This document shows positions 10,576 to 23,290 of a stretch of DNA of 64,000 bases, one piece after another. The stretch is from NCBI RefSeq assembly GCF_002878395.1, contig NC_061119.1:49530673-49594672 (forward strand). The letters run 5' to 3'. The stretch comes from Capsicum annuum. Lineage: Eukaryota > Streptophyta > Magnoliopsida > Solanales > Solanaceae. Position 1 is the stretch's first letter. Every line of letters starts with the position of its first letter. A program made the position numbers and the translations under genes. The notes below the pieces were generated by a model that was not told the DNA's origin, made no database searches, and was given only the letters and a program-made list of their open reading frames with translations.

Positions 10576-13165
10576 TGTCATGCCCCGAATCTGGTACCTA
10601 AAATGCCACACGGTGCTCATAAGCCAGAAAGACCACAAGCTAACCCATAACTGATATCTGTACTAAGCACTGCATGACATACTGTATAAATGCACAATAA
10701 AAGAGTAAAATGCCATAAGGTTCAAATATCTGATAAAACATAATATCTAAATATTATTGTATCACCAAACTAAAACTGAAATAACTGTTTGAACATACTA
10801 GTCTGAAACCCTCTAAAATGTCTAAAAACTATGGAGTTGATGGGACATATCCTTAAATAACTTTGGACTACTGAAATAATAAAGTAATAAAATAATTATT
10901 CTATCCTCGAATGATAAGGACTCGCTGCTATTCTAGCAGCTGAACGTTTGATCTACTAAGGATGCTCTAGAGCTTGTGCTTCTAAACATATGGTATAAAA
11001 CACCATAGCACAAATGTATCAGTATGATTGAATGTACTGTAAGCAAGTGAAGTTGGCTGAATGAAAGGGGTCTATAGGCATGAACAATACTAACTGACTG
11101 AATAACATAAATGTGAGAATACGTGCATGAATATGTGAACTGTAACTGAGATCATGACATCACTAAATATGAATATTGATAACATAAGTTTCATATAACT
11201 AATATACTATTATCTGAATGACTATGTCTGAAAATTCTATTTTTGATGGAACTAGTTGAGTTTTGTACTTAATTGGGTGACTGTATCTGACAGTCTTGAA
11301 TTCTGTAGAACTATCTGAGTTCTACTACTGAGAATGAGACTGAGACTGACACTGTGGAATATAGTCATCTGACATGCCCTAAATAAGTTATTATGTAGAG
11401 TTTCCTATAACCCTAATTGAAAGGGTGTCAATATCGCGCCACTGGTAAGGACAAGATGTGGGTGACCCTCATCTGATAGTGTCCCCAAAAGAGAATGGTG
11501 GGACCCTTATCTGACAGTATTAATCCACCTCATCAACCCTTATCTATCAGTGTTGATGTCTCAACCTATGCTTGCTATATAGTTCTGGAATGCAAGGATT
11601 GCTTCTAAGGATCACACCCTCAAATGTCAGTGTGTGCCCTTATCCTTGGGTTCACTCGGCGCTAATTCCTACTCCCATCTGAATAGGCAGTAAAACATGA
11701 TAAACTTAACTAAACTGGACTGGGTTTAGTGAGTTTCGTTGACAGACGGAATACTACTGAGAATACTTAGTTACTGAGATTTCTGAGATTACTAGGATTT
11801 CTGAGTTTTTCTGAGTCATGAGTCTGGCTGAATTCTACTGAGCATGTCTTGACTGAAAGTATCTTGAAAATTTACATTGTCTTTAGGCACACAGCTAAAT
11901 TGTCAGGTACAGGTACCCCCAGTACTCGATAGCATGAAACTGACAGGACATGACACTTCCTGGAATAACTACCATAATCAACAATCTATAATACAATCAT
12001 TGGGGAATTTAATAAGTCACTTGATTATCATGGTTTGGTACATGAATAGGAATGAATATAAACATGTCATAATTTGATAGGGCTAATCTTATGAACAATC
12101 CATCAAATAATTTCAATGCATAACAATAACATGTAAGTCATTTTGAACATAAGGGTAAAGCATGGGTTCATCAATTTGGTCATAATTGAATCCTAAAGCA
12201 TGATTCTTGTTCTCTTGGGAATTTTATCAAACATGTTGCATGCATAACCTTAGGCTTAGGAATATACACTAGTTCATACATCATGGTTACTTTAATCAAC
12301 TCAATTAAAAGCTTCCAACCTACATACTAGTATAATTTTATTATAAGTACATAAAGACTTCGACTTGGGATTCATACAACCATATCAACATAATTAAAAT
12401 CACCCACCATATGGAAATAATAATTCATGAGTTTAAAATGGGATTCTTGAGCTTCATGGTTGAAAGAAACCCATGAATCAACACTTTACATACCTGGGTG
12501 GATGATTTCTTGAATTTTGGTGGAGGAAAGCTTGAATTCTTGACTTGGGATTAAATGCCTAGTGTTTCTTGTTCTTGAGGATTGATCTTTGAGAGAAACC
12601 CTAATTTGGTGTTGTGGATGAATAAAGAAGTTATGAGATCTGGTTTAGTATAATTAGGGGTTAAAACGGGTAGAAAAACACCCAAATACCTTTTTAAAAA
12701 TGGCTTAAAATTTCTGATCTAAAGTGGTGACAGTTTGGACGACGTCCGTCGGTCCTGACCATCGTACTTGGCTAGAAGACGGGTTCACTGCTTCGGTCGC
12801 GAAGACTTGGGTGACAACCCATCACTAGCTCAACGGTCTGTTGGTCCTGGCTATCGCACTTGACCAGAAGTCAAATTCACTTCCTTCATCGCGATGACTT
12901 GGGCAATGGTCCGTCACTAGCTTAACGGTCTGTCGGCCTGACCGTCACTTCTTGGCAGTTCCGATAGTTCTCTACATCCATAACTTTTTACTCCAATATC
13001 GAATTTGGACGAAATTGGTATCGTTGGTAAACTAATTCAATTTTCCACATTAAAAAAAGTCAAAATTGGGGAAATTCTATCTGATTTAAACATAAATCAT
13101 TTAGGAAGTCATCACTAACTCTTTTGGATACTAGATTTCACTTAAAGTTAGTTCAGGGTATTACA
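10576..13165 (-). repeat. LTR A (3' LTR of Tekay copy II)
   Basis: Starts TGTCATGCCCCGAATCTGG and ends AGGGTATTACA on the plus strand; 2590 bp. It contains about two copies of a 92-bp GC-rich repeat at 12735-12950 with GACGG-type palindromes, an AT-rich possible promoter near 12640, and an imperfect version of the 21-nt hairpin at 10988-11008. Confidence 0.9.
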
Positions 13166-13182
13166 ATATCTCCCTCATGGGA
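13166..13182 (-). other. polypurine tract of Tekay copy II
   Basis: Minus strand reads CATGAGGGAGATAT directly before the LTR start TGTAATACCC. This purine-rich run is the plus-strand primer expected next to a 3' LTR, and it fixes the direction of copy II. Confidence 0.8.
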
Positions 13183-13513
13183 ACATTCGTCCTCAAATGG
13201 GACTGAATAGACTAGGAAAGCTGATAGACTGATCTTACTTAAGGGATGTGAACATCTGAGCATGTCTATATGACCGGAACTTTTGATATACTAAAATCTC
13301 ATACTGAATATGCATGTCTGATGTATGGATATGTGACAGATTGTCTTCATGAATGCATAACTGAAATTACTGAGAAGATGAGTTTCTCATGATGAGAATA
13401 CATATCTAATGCATGAATACGTGACTAACATGAAACATGAACATATGACTGGATATGCAAAGATATTTGATACCAAGTTTATAACTGAAATCTGAACATG
13501 AAACTAAATAATC
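13183..13513 (-). other. 3' untranslated spacer of copy II
   Basis: Lies between the chromodomain stop codon and the polypurine tract. It is rich in short ATG-containing repeats (GCATGTCTGATGTATGG and similar). The same spacer is present in copy III at 20915-21240. No coding potential is seen. Confidence 0.7.
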
Positions 13514-13996
13514 TTAAGGAAATCTTTTACCTTGGGCTAAGTCTGAGTTTGTGGAGAAGAGGTGAGGATACTTGGTCCACATGTATGCTTCTTTGTCCCA
13601 AGTAGCTCCCTCAAAGGAATGATTCCTCCAACGAACTTTGACAAGAGAGACTTTTTTGTTCCTTAGTTTGCGAGTCTGGTAGTCAAGAATTTCGAATAGG
13701 ATCTCTTCAAAAGAAAGGTTGTTTTGAATGTCTAATCTCTCTATCGGGACTACAACTGCTGGGTCACCTATGCACTTATAAAGCAAGGAGACATGAAAGA
13801 CTGGATGCACTGAAGCAAGATCTGAAGGCAATTCAAGCTTAAAAGCTACTTTGCCAAAGCGACTAAGAATTTTAAAGGGACCAAAATATCGGGGACTGAG
13901 CTTTCCCTTCTTGCCAAACCTCCTTACTCCCTTCATGAGAGTGATTATCAAGTACACATAATAACCAATCTCAAACTCAAGATCCTTTTTGAGCAT
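13514..13996 (-). pseudogene. integrase C-terminus and chromodomain, Tekay copy II
   Basis: The longest clean coding stretch of the array (160 residues), ending at a natural stop at 13514-13516. It begins in the integrase C-terminal region (LEFEIGYYVYL), carries the GPY/F module (SPRYFGPFKILSRFGKVAF, then LPSDLASVHPVFHVSLL) and ends with a chromodomain (about residues 95-150: EEILFEILDYQTRKLRNKKV, then VKVRWRNHSFEGATWD and YPHLF). The WRN and ATW motifs fit the chromodomain of Tekay-group chromoviruses, which directs integration to particular chromatin. The upstream integrase is broken, so it is a remnant rather than a gene. Confidence 0.9.
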
Positions 13997-14800
13997 ATCT
14001 GTATTAGACTTCTGTCAGCTCTGAGCTGCCCAGCATCTTTCTCTGATCAACTAGACTTTTTCTAAGGCATCAAATACTAAGTTAGGCCCTATAATTGAGG
14101 CCTTACTAAATTCGAACCAAACGATTGGAGATCTTCATCTCTTACCGTAGAGAGCTTCAAATGGTGCCATCTGAATAATGGAATAATAGTTTTTGTTGTA
14201 TTCAAACTCAATCGAAGGCAAGTGGTCATCCCAACTTCCCTTGACATCAATTGCAGACACTCACAGTTTATCATCTAAAGACTGAATGGTCCTTTCTATA
14301 TGACCATCTGTCTGATGATAAAAGGCTGTACTGAGATAAATTTGGGTATTGAGACCCTTTTGGAATGCTTTACAGAAGTGAGAGGTGAACTGGGTATCTC
14401 AATCTGAGACAATAGACAACAGAACACTGTTCAATCTGACCAACTCCCTAATATAGAGTTTGGCATAATCCTTAACTGAATAGGAGGTGTGGATCGGAAA
14501 AAAATAAGTAGATTTGGTCATCCTATCTACAGTGACCTAGACTAAATTATGCTGATGACGAGTATGAGGAAAACCAATAAGAAAGTCCATGTTCACTTCT
14601 TCCCACTTCCAAGTAGGAATATCAAACTCCTGTTTGGACCCACTTGGCTTCCGATGCTCTATCTTAACTTGCTGACATGTAGAGCATTTATCCACAAACT
14701 CTGCAATATCTCTCTTCATCCCACTTAACTAATAGATCTCCCATAAATTATGGTACATCTTAGTAGCCCCTGGATAAATTGAGTAGCGCGCACCATGCAC
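13997..14800 (-). pseudogene. integrase zinc domain and core, Tekay copy II
   Basis: Minus strand from 14760: the zinc-domain second half reads YHNLWEIY, stop, LSG, then MKRDIAEFVDKCSTCQQVKI (14719-14660), giving the two cysteines of the HHCC motif. The in-frame TAG at 14731-14729 replaces the first Trp of the family's Trp-Trp pair. The core continues with WKWEEVNMDFLIGFPHTRH, but frames change several times before 13997. The same TAG is present in copy III at 28381-28379. Confidence 0.85.
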
Positions 14801-14830
14801 TTCTGCAAAAATTCATTGCCTCAAAGTCAT

Positions 14831-15430
14831 CTACACCTGGAACACAAAGACAACCCTGAAAACACAAAACACCATTTCCCCTTGGGAGAAATCCTCAACT
14901 TTCTGATCCTTGACTAAAACTTTAAAATTGACTAGGCTGGGATCTCTATCTTGCTTTTTCTTAACTTCAGAAACTAGAGATGATTCAGAACTGTTCTGAA
15001 CCCATATACTACCTTCTGCTGAATTAACTAAGTGGACACCTATTCTAGCAATCTGATGGACTTCCTGAGCTAGCTTCTTCTTACTATCCTTAACTTGAGC
15101 AAAAATACCCATAGACAGTCTACTGAGAGCGTCGGCCACTACATTGGCCTTGCTCGGATGATAAAAGACACTCATCTCATAATATTTCAAGAGCTCTAAC
15201 CACCTTCTTTGGTGAAGATTAAGGTCTTTCTAAGAAAAGACATACTGAAGGCTCTTATGATCTATGAATACATCTACACGAACCCTATACAAGTAGTGCC
15301 TCCAAATCTTTAAGGCAAAAACTATGGGTGCTAACTCAAGATTATGAGTAGGATAATTCTTCTCATGGTGTTTAAGTTGTCTGGAGGCATAGGCTATGAC
15401 CTTACCATATTGCATGAGGACACAACCCAA
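14831..15430 (-). pseudogene. RNase H of Tekay copy II
   Basis: Two stretches: 15430-15230 ([19 protein letters not shown], then [19 protein letters not shown] and HKSLQYVFS) and 15190-14831 (MKYYEMSVFYHPSKANVVAD, then ALSRLSMG). A stop or frame change at 15230 separates them. The Glu of the LELA segment is kept; the Asp usual just before it is Asn. The second stretch includes the tail that leads into integrase. Confidence 0.87.
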
Positions 15431-16480
15431 ACATACTCAGGATGCATCACAGTACACCACAAACCCATCTGAACTGTCTGGAAGAGCCAAAATTAGAGCT
15501 GAGGTAGGTCGAGTCTTCAACTCCTAAGAACTCCTCTTGGAAGGATTTGACCACTAAAACTTAACTTTTTTCTGAGTCAATCTGGACATAGGTGATGTAA
15601 TAGAATAAAATCCCTCATCAAACCATCTATAATAACCATCCAAAGCCAAGAAACTCCTAATATCTGAGGGAGACACAGGGCTAGGCCAGTTTCTTATAGG
15701 TTTGGTCTTTTAAGGATCAACTCTAATGCCATCACCAAAAATGATATGACCAAGGAATGCAACTGACCTTAGATAAAATTTGCACTTACTGAATTCGGAG
15801 AACATTTGATGATTTTTAAGATTCTGAAATACTATTTTGAGTGGTCTGCATGATCATGCTCACTGCGGATATAGACAAGAATGTTGTCTATGAAAACTAT
15901 GATGAACATGTCCAAGTACTACTTGAACACACGATTTATCAAGTCCATGAAGGTTGTTGGGGTATTGGTAAGACCAAAGGACATGACTAAGAATTTAAAG
16001 TGACCATACCAAGTATGGAAAGCTATTTTTGGAATGTCATATTCTCTGACTCTAAGCTAATGATAGCCTGATCTGAGGTCTATCTTGGAGAAGTAACTGG
16101 CATCCTAAAATTGGTCAAACATGTCATCAATTTTGGGAAGTAGATACTTGTTCTTGACCATGACTTTATTAAGTGGATGGTATTCTATACACATTCTGAG
16201 AGAACTGTCTTTTTTTTACATGAATAAGAATAGTGAACCCCATGGGAACACACTAGGTCTGAAGAATCCCGTGTCTAGGAGATCTTTTAACTGTTCCTTC
16301 AATTCTCTTAGTTCTACTGGTGCCATTCTTTATGGAGGAATAGATATAGGATGAGTATCTAAAAGAAGATCAATGTTAAAATCTATTTCCCTTTCGGGAG
16401 GAATTCCTGGAAGATTTTCGGGAAACACATTTGAATATTCATTCACTACTGGGACTAATTCAAGACTGGGAGTTTCAAAA
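15431..16480 (-). pseudogene. reverse transcriptase of Tekay copy II, catalytic Asp lost
   Basis: RT region with many stops. The entry segment (PPEREIDFN, then PVELREL) lies near 16420-16300 and the fingers/palm (KIDLRSGYH near 16070) follow. The active-site box at 15894-15883 reads FIDN: the second aspartate codon is AAC. On the plus strand this is GTTGTC, which fits C-to-T deamination of a CpG in GTCGTC. The mutation removes a metal-binding residue, so the enzyme would be dead even without the stops. Confidence 0.87.
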
Positions 16481-16499
16481 CTATTGTCCTTATCTCAAA

Positions 16500-16960
16500 C
16501 AAGATGACAGACACATCTCTTAGATATCATTTTCCATGCCCCAAGGTAGAAAATAAGCTGACCCCTGAAAACTAAAATGCTACCCCTCCACTCTAGGACA
16601 GGTTAATTCAGAAACTAAAATTGGACAACTCTATTTCTGTAGTCGACTGTGGTATAGCAGGAATGAAGCCAATCTAGGCCGAGAATAACATTGAAATTAG
16701 TTATCTATAATTTGATTAAGTCTGCTAAAGTGACTTTCTGAGATACCATAACTGGATAGTTTCTGTACACCTATCGGGCTATGATAGTTTCACCCACTAG
16801 GGTAGAGACTGAGAAGGGCTCTACTAGAATTTTGGGACTGGCTCTGCAATCAACTGCTATATAGGGAGTAACAAAAGAGAAAAAATCTCCTGTATCTAAA
16901 AAAGAATAAACATGTACATGAAAGATTTGTATCGTACAAGTGAACACATCAGGAGAAATT
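16500..16960 (-). pseudogene. aspartic protease of Tekay copy II
   Basis: Minus strand near 16920 reads VHVYSFLDTGDFFSFVTPYI, with a DTG active site at about 16900-16892, followed by AVDCRASPKILVEPFSVS and the usual protease body. Copies I and III have DPAA and DPGA at this place. Downstream sequence to 16500 is broken by stops. The role in the family is cleavage of the Gag-Pol precursor. Confidence 0.8.
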
Positions 16961-17059
16961 TCCTAATCTTGTTGGGACTGGAGAGAATAAATTCTTTTTG
17001 GGCGTTGCCCATTGGTTTCACTGAAAGTGGCACCTTGCTGATTTGGGTGACTGAACTAA

Positions 17060-18130
17060 GATGAGGAACAGTTTTGTAGACCCTAAAAGACTAACTTGGG
17101 ACAATCTCTTACTCTGTGTCCTAGATTTCCATATCTAAAACACACATCACTTCTAGCTCGTCAAATACCCTTAAGGTTTAACCACAAGTTTGGTAAAGAG
17201 GATTGGTTCAGGCACTGATAATACTGCCTTGAGACTTAGAGACTGACGCCCTATCTTTGTTTCCCCCCCTAAACTTAGGAACTGGAGCACTGGCTGAGGA
17301 TGGAGCTAGAACGAGTAACTTTGGGTGAAACTAAGAATGGTTACCACCCTCTGTCTTAGGCTAATTAAAGTTGAAGCTATCCGTTCTAGCTCTCTTATTC
17401 TGCTTCTCTCTCATCTTAATCTTCTACTCTTCTATCTGTTGAGCATGGATCATAAGCCTGGCTATGTCCATCTCACTAATCAAAATTGTAGATCTGCACT
17501 TATTGACCACACTATCATTTACCCTAGAAACAAACTTGCTCAACTTGGCCCTGCTATCTACCACCACATGAGGAGCATATCTAGCTAGTTGAGTAAACTT
17601 AAGAGAAAACTCTTTCACTTTTATGTTACTCTGCCTGAGGTTGATAAATTCTAACTCCTTAGCTTCCCTTAGCTCTAGGTGAAGGAAACTATCAAGAAAA
17701 GCAGTCTCAAACTTCTCCCATTCTATGGGTCCTATATCTGCACCCCTCTTTGCTTTCCACTATTTGTACCATGTGTGAGCCATATCCTACAACTGGTATG
17801 CAGCTAGCTTAGCACTCTCAACTACTAACACCCCCATGATATTTGTATCCTTCTGAACTTGATCAAGGAATTCCTGAGGGTCCTCGTCTGACTTAGACCT
17901 AAAAAAGGATGGAGGATTCATTCGGGTGAACTGCTAAATCCTGGCTGCAGCTGAATTGGCAACTAGGTTGGCCGAAACAATAGCTGGCCATTCATTTTGA
18001 GCAGCAACTAAGTTAGCAAGAGTAGTGAATTATGCAGCTCTAAACTTTGCATGAGAGAGATATCCGTCCAAAAGATCTACTTAGATGGCTGAGGGGCTGA
18101 CTGATTTCCATTTCTTCTTTTAGGAGGCAT
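17060..18130 (-). pseudogene. gag of Tekay copy II
   Basis: The start ATG is intact at 18130-18128 and gives MPPKRRNGNQ. The gag domain follows in broken frames (PPSFF near 17910, DPQEFL near 17880); the best open piece is 17618-17424 (MKEFSLKFTQLARYAPHVVV, then IARLMIHAQQIEE). The zinc knuckle near 17150-17100 reads CFRYGNLGHRVRDC: the second Cys of CX2CX4HX4C is Tyr, a change shared with copy III but not copy I. Confidence 0.85.
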
Positions 18131-18336
18131 GTTCTATAAATGAAAAGGTAGAAATGAATTAGACTAAAAGTTAAATTTAAGCTCATGCTCACAGGCATGA
18201 CATGAATACTGAAAGAAGGGTAACTGTTCCTAAAATAACTTATAGCCTCATGTACATAAATGTAGCGGGCAACACACTCATGCACAAGACTCTACTAAAT
18301 ACATTTTTTTGATTTCCTAGGATACTATTGAACCTT

Positions 18337-18350
18337 AGGCTCTGATACCA
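18337..18350 (-). other. primer binding site, tRNA-iMet type (copy II)
   Basis: Minus strand TGGTATCAGAGCCT, an exact plant initiator-Met PBS, five bases inside LTR B. Confidence 0.9.
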
Positions 18351-18354
18351 AGTT

Positions 18355-20898
18355 TGTGACGCCCTAAACTTGGTACCCGGAATGCCACATAGTGTTTATA
18401 ACTGCGAAGGACCATAAGCTAACCCATAACTGATATCTATACTGAGCACTGAATGACATACTATATAAATACAGAATAAAAGACTGAGAGGCCATAAGGT
18501 TCAAATATTTAATAAAACATAACATCTAAATAATATGGTATCACCATACCAAAATTGAAATAACTATCTGAACAAGCTAGTCCGAATACCTCTAAACTGT
18601 CTATAAATATAGAGTTGATGGGACATATCCCCAACTAACTCCAAACTACTAAAATAATAAAGTAATAAAATAATCATTCTATCATCGAATGATGAGGACT
18701 CACTGCTAGTCTGGCTGCTGAACGTCTGATCTACTAAAGATGCTCTGGAGCTCGTACTTCTGAACCTATGGTATAAAACACCATAGTGCAAATACGTTAG
18801 TATGATTGAATGTACTATTATGCAAGTGAGGTTGCCTAAATGCAAGGGGTTTATATGCATGAACAATAATAAATGACTAAATAACATGAACATAAGAATA
18901 CATACATGAATACGTGAACTATAACTGAGTTCATGACATCACTGAATTTGAATAATGATAATATAAGTTTTGTATAACTGATATACTATTATCTGAATTA
19001 CTGTGTCTAGTAGTCCTATTTATGATGGAACTAGCTGAGTTCCGTAGTAAACTAGGTGACTGTTTTTGATAGTCTTGAATTCTATAGAACTATCTGAGTT
19101 CTATTACTGAGACTGAGATTGAGATTGTTACTGTGGGAAGTAGTCGTCTAACCAATATGCCCCAAATAAGTTATTATAGCTAAGTTGGGGTACAATCTAT
19201 AACCCCAATTGGATGGGTGTCAATACCGTACCACTGGTAAGGATAAGTTGTGGGTGACCCTCATCTGACAGTATCCCCAAAAGAAAATGGTGGGACCCTC
19301 ATCTAACAGTGTTAATCCACCTCATCAACCCTCATCTATCATTGTTGATGTCTCAACCTATGCTGGCTATATAGTTCTAGAATACAAGGATTGCTTCTAA
19401 GGATCACAGCCTCTACTGTCAGTATGTGCCCTCATCCTTGGGTTCACTCAGTGCTAATTCCTGCTCCCATCTGAATAGACACTAAAAAATAATTAACTAA
19501 ATTGAACTGGACTAGGTTCAGTAAGTTTCGTTGACTGAAGAAATACTAGTTAGATTGTTGAGTTACTGAGATTTCTGAGATTACTGGGATTTTTGAGTTT
19601 TCCTAAGTCATGAGTTTGAATGAATTCTACTGATCATGGTTTGACTGAGAGTATCTTTAAAGCTAACACTAGCTCTTCTTGGAATCACGACCATAATCAA
19701 CAATCCATAATACTATCATTGGAGAATTTCATAAGGCACTTGATTATCATGGTTTGGTACATAAATAGGATTAGAAAAATACATGTCATAATTTCATAGG
19801 GCTAATCTCATGAACAATCCATAAAATAATTTCAATGCATAACAATAACACGGAAGTCATTTTGAACATAAGGGTAAAGCATGGGTTCATCAATTTGGTC
19901 ATAATTGAGTACTAAAGCATGATTTTTGTTCTCTTGGGCATTTTATCAAACATGTTGCATGCATAACCTTAGGCTTAGGCTTATACACTAGTTCATACAT
20001 TATGGTTACTTTAATCAGCTCAATTTAAAATTTTCTAACCCACATACTAGTATAATTTCATTAAAAGTACATAAAGACTCTGACTTGGGATTCATACAAC
20101 CACATCAACATAATTGAAATCAACCAACCACATAGAAATCACAATTTATGAGTTTAAAATGGGATTCTTGAGCTTCATGGATGAAACAAACCCATGAATC
20201 AATAGTTTACATACCTGAGTGGATGATTTCTTGAAGATTGGTGGATGAAAGCTTAAATTATTGACTTGGGATTAAACTCCTAGAGTTTCTTGTTCCTGAG
20301 GAATGATCTTTGAGAGAAACCCTAATTTGGTGTTGTGGATAAATAAAGAAGTTATGAGCTCTGGTCTAGTATAATTAGGGGTTAAAACAGGTGAAAAAAA
20401 CCCAAATACCCTTTTAAAAATAGCTTAAAATTACTGATTGAAAGTTGCGATGGTTTGGACGACGGTCCGTCAGTCCTGACCGTCATACTTGGCCAAAAGA
20501 TGGGTTCATTGCTTTAGTCATGATGGCTTGGGCGACAGACCATCGCTAGCTCGACGGTCCGTTGGTCCTGGCCGTCAGATTTGACCATAAGTTGGGTTCA
20601 TTTCCTTCGTCGCAATGGTCTATCGCTAGCTCGACGGCCCGTGGCTAGCTTGACGTTCCATCGTCTTGACCGTCGCTTCTGGGTAGTTTCGATATTTCTC
20701 TGTAAAATTTCCAAAACTTTTTACTCTGATATTAAATTTGGAAGAAATTTGTATCATTGGAAAGCTAATCCAATTTCCCACATGATAAAAAATCATGCTT
20801 GGGGAAAATCTATATGATTTAAACATTAATCATTTAGGAAGTTATCACTAACTCTTTTGGAGACTAGATTTCACTTAAAGAAAGTTCGCGGTATTACA
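18355..20898 (-). repeat. LTR B, shared by Tekay copies II and III
   Basis: Starts TGTGACGCCC and ends CGGTATTACA on the plus strand; 2544 bp. A PBS lies directly to its left and a polypurine tract directly to its right, so it is at once the 5' LTR of copy II and the 3' LTR of copy III. Compared with A and C it lacks about 75-80 bp near 19670, where the TTAGGCACACAGCTAAATTG-type segment is missing. It keeps the 21-nt hairpin (18766-18786) and the GACGG repeats (about 20455-20690). Confidence 0.9.
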
Positions 20899-20914
20899 AT
20901 ATCTCCCTCTTGGG
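20899..20914 (-). other. polypurine tract of Tekay copy III
   Basis: Minus strand CAAGAGGGAGATAT directly precedes the LTR start TGTAATACC, as in copy II. Confidence 0.8.
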
Positions 20915-21239
20915 AACATTCATCCTCAAATGGGACTGAAAAGACTAGGAAAGCTGATAGACTAATCTTACTTAAGGGACATGCACATCTGAGCATGCGT
21001 ATATGACTGGAACTTCTTATATACTAAAATCTCATACTGAATATGCATGTCTGATGCATGGATATGTGACATATAGTTTTCATAAATTCTTAGCTGAAAT
21101 TACTGAGAAGCTGAGTTTCTTGTGATGAGAATGCATATTTGATGCATGAATACATGATTGACATAAAACATGAACATATGACTAGATATGCAAAGATATT
21201 TGATACCAAGTTTATAACTGAAATCTGAACATGAAACTG

Positions 21240-21753
21240 AATAAGCTTAAGGAAAGCTATTACCTTGGGTTGAGTCTTGAGATTGCGGAGAAGAGGTGAG
21301 AATACTTGGTTCGCATGTCTACTTCTTCTTCCCAAGTATCTCCCTTAAAGGCTGATTCCGCCAAATAACTTTGACTAAAGCGACTTCTTTTTTCCTCAGT
21401 CTATGAGTATGGAAGTCAAGAATTTCGACTAGGATCTCGTCAAAAGAAAGGTTGTTCTGAATGTCTAATCCCTCTATCGGGACTACAACTATTGGGTCAT
21501 CTATGCACTTCTTAAGCAAGGAGACATGAAAGACTAGATGTACTGAAGCAAGATCTGAAGGCAATTCAAGCTTATAAGCTACTTTTCCAAAGCGACTCAG
21601 AATTTTGAAGGGATCGGCATATCGGGACTGAGCTTTCCCTTCTTTCCAAACCTTCTCACTCCCTTCATAGGAGTAATTATCAATTTCACATAATAACTAA
21701 TCTCGAACTCAAGATCCTTTCTATACATATCTGTATTAGACTTCTATCAGCTC
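21240..21753 (-). pseudogene. integrase C-terminus and chromodomain, Tekay copy III (left of LARD)
   Basis: The open stretch 21564-21319 carries the end of the GPY region (MPSDLASVHLVFHVSLLKKC) and the start of the chromodomain (SFDEILVEILDFHTHRLRKK, then VKVIWRNQ). A frame change at 21340 separates it from the chromodomain end, and the tail continues to about 21255. To the right the coding region is cut at 21753 by the LARD; the continuation is at 27673. Confidence 0.85.
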
Positions 21754-23274
21754 TGATAATGCTTAACTTACACCTCAAATTAGTGTAAGGCGGTCGTCGT
21801 CAATATATTTACCCAACTTTGGAGTCGAGGTTGAAGCCATAGGGAACAATGTGAGTGGCGATTAAGCTAATTTAAAGCTATAGCTACAAGTTAAATTCAA
21901 ACAAATGGTACGAAAATATACAATTAAGATGGGGGTTTTGAAAGTATGTAATGTTGTCACTTCAATATTAATGTTTGTAATCAATATAAATGGGAAACCA
22001 GAGCTATGTTCACCAAGGGTTTCGGGAATTGACAAATATTAGGTAATGCTAGAGATTCTCGGAATGAGTAGAACAGCAGAATATCTCTGACAATTATACT
22101 ATCTGACTTATCTCGTGACCTCACCAAACAATTTATTATCTAATTCTCTTGAAGTTAGATAACTTATCTATTTCCAATAGGATGTTATCTCAGGTAGATT
22201 AATCCAGTTACGGCATTAATCGTTAAACAGAAGGTTGGTAGCTTTTGAGTCCCTATTGATAATTTACGTCCTCTAGTCTATTTCTCTGTTAGAAGCAAAT
22301 AAAACCTAGGCATAACCTAATGTTTGCAACCACTAGATTTCAGTTAAAACAACAGAATTTCAAGATGTTCCACTACTCTTTGAATCCGTTAAACACCTAG
22401 TATCATATCAAACCCTTATCCATAGATCTCATAGCCCCGGCTAATGGAATTAGCCGCTCATGATTTGATGAATGAAATCACAAGTTGAATTCATAATGAT
22501 AAGGATAACTTACGATTAGATGGAAAATAACAAGCAATTTCTTCGATTGAATCACAAGGTAGAAACCCAAAAATAGTTGATAAAAAAAGAAGAAGAATTG
22601 ATGTAAGAGAGCAATGTTATATGCCTTTCTTCCCTAGGTTAATTGTCAGATAGATGAATTATCAATCTCCCCTTTAAAGCCCTAAAAACTGCTATTTATA
22701 CTAAATCCTAATAAAGGAAATAAAATAACAAAATCACAACTGGGCTCAAATTTAGGTGACGACATATTGGTGTTGATCATCAGGCTTCTGACGGCGTCTC
22801 AAATATATCGTCAGAAGTCATGCCTTCTTAACCTATTCTTCCTCACTCTGACGATGTCCTCTGACAGCTTACCATAGGAGTGACGGCGTGTAGCAAATAT
22901 CGTCAGACCTTCAGCTTATTTCACCATGTTTTGTCCCAATTGATGGCATCTTCTGACGGCTTACCACACTTGTGATGACATATTGAGAATGTTGTCACCT
23001 TCATCCAGCAACTCTTCTTTACTGTTCTTCCTAATGTCTTTTTTTGGTAGCTTAACATATCTCTGACGGCTTGCAAGAAATTCCGTCAGACTCATATCAG
23101 CTCACTTGTATCAGATTTTACTTATTTTGTTCATCTTTCCTATGTTTTCCTCCCATCCTTGATACAACTGCAATATCACTAGAAAACGATCAAAAACAAC
23201 CAAAAGTTGCTTAAGACTTTGCAATTATTTTGAGCTAAAAAGCATTAAATGTGTTAGCTTTTGATCACACATCA
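21754..23274 (-). repeat. 3' LTR of the LARD
   Basis: Plus strand starts TGATAATGCTTAAC and ends CACACATCA. It matches 26148-27667 along its length with scattered substitutions. It holds a TATA box (22692-22700) and TGACG/CGTCA stem-loops (22785-23090). Confidence 0.9.
22692..22700 (-). promoter_or_regulatory. TATA box of the LARD 3' LTR
   Basis: Minus strand TATAAATAG in the same LTR position as 27087-27095, just downstream of the TGACG cluster. Confidence 0.6.
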
Positions 23275-23290
23275 ACACCCTCAACTTAAA
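23275..23290 (-). other. polypurine tract of the LARD
   Basis: Minus strand AAGTTGAGGGTGT directly before TGATGTGTGATC, the LTR start. Confidence 0.65.

Noticed and set aside
18337..18350. tRNA gene at the initiator-Met-like sequence
   Set aside because: Only the 3'-end complement is present, directly beside an LTR; it is a primer binding site, not a tRNA gene.
22785..23090. CRISPR-like array from repeated TGACGGC motifs
   Set aside because: Spacing and repeat length are irregular, the sequence is inside a plant LTR, and both LTR copies carry it.
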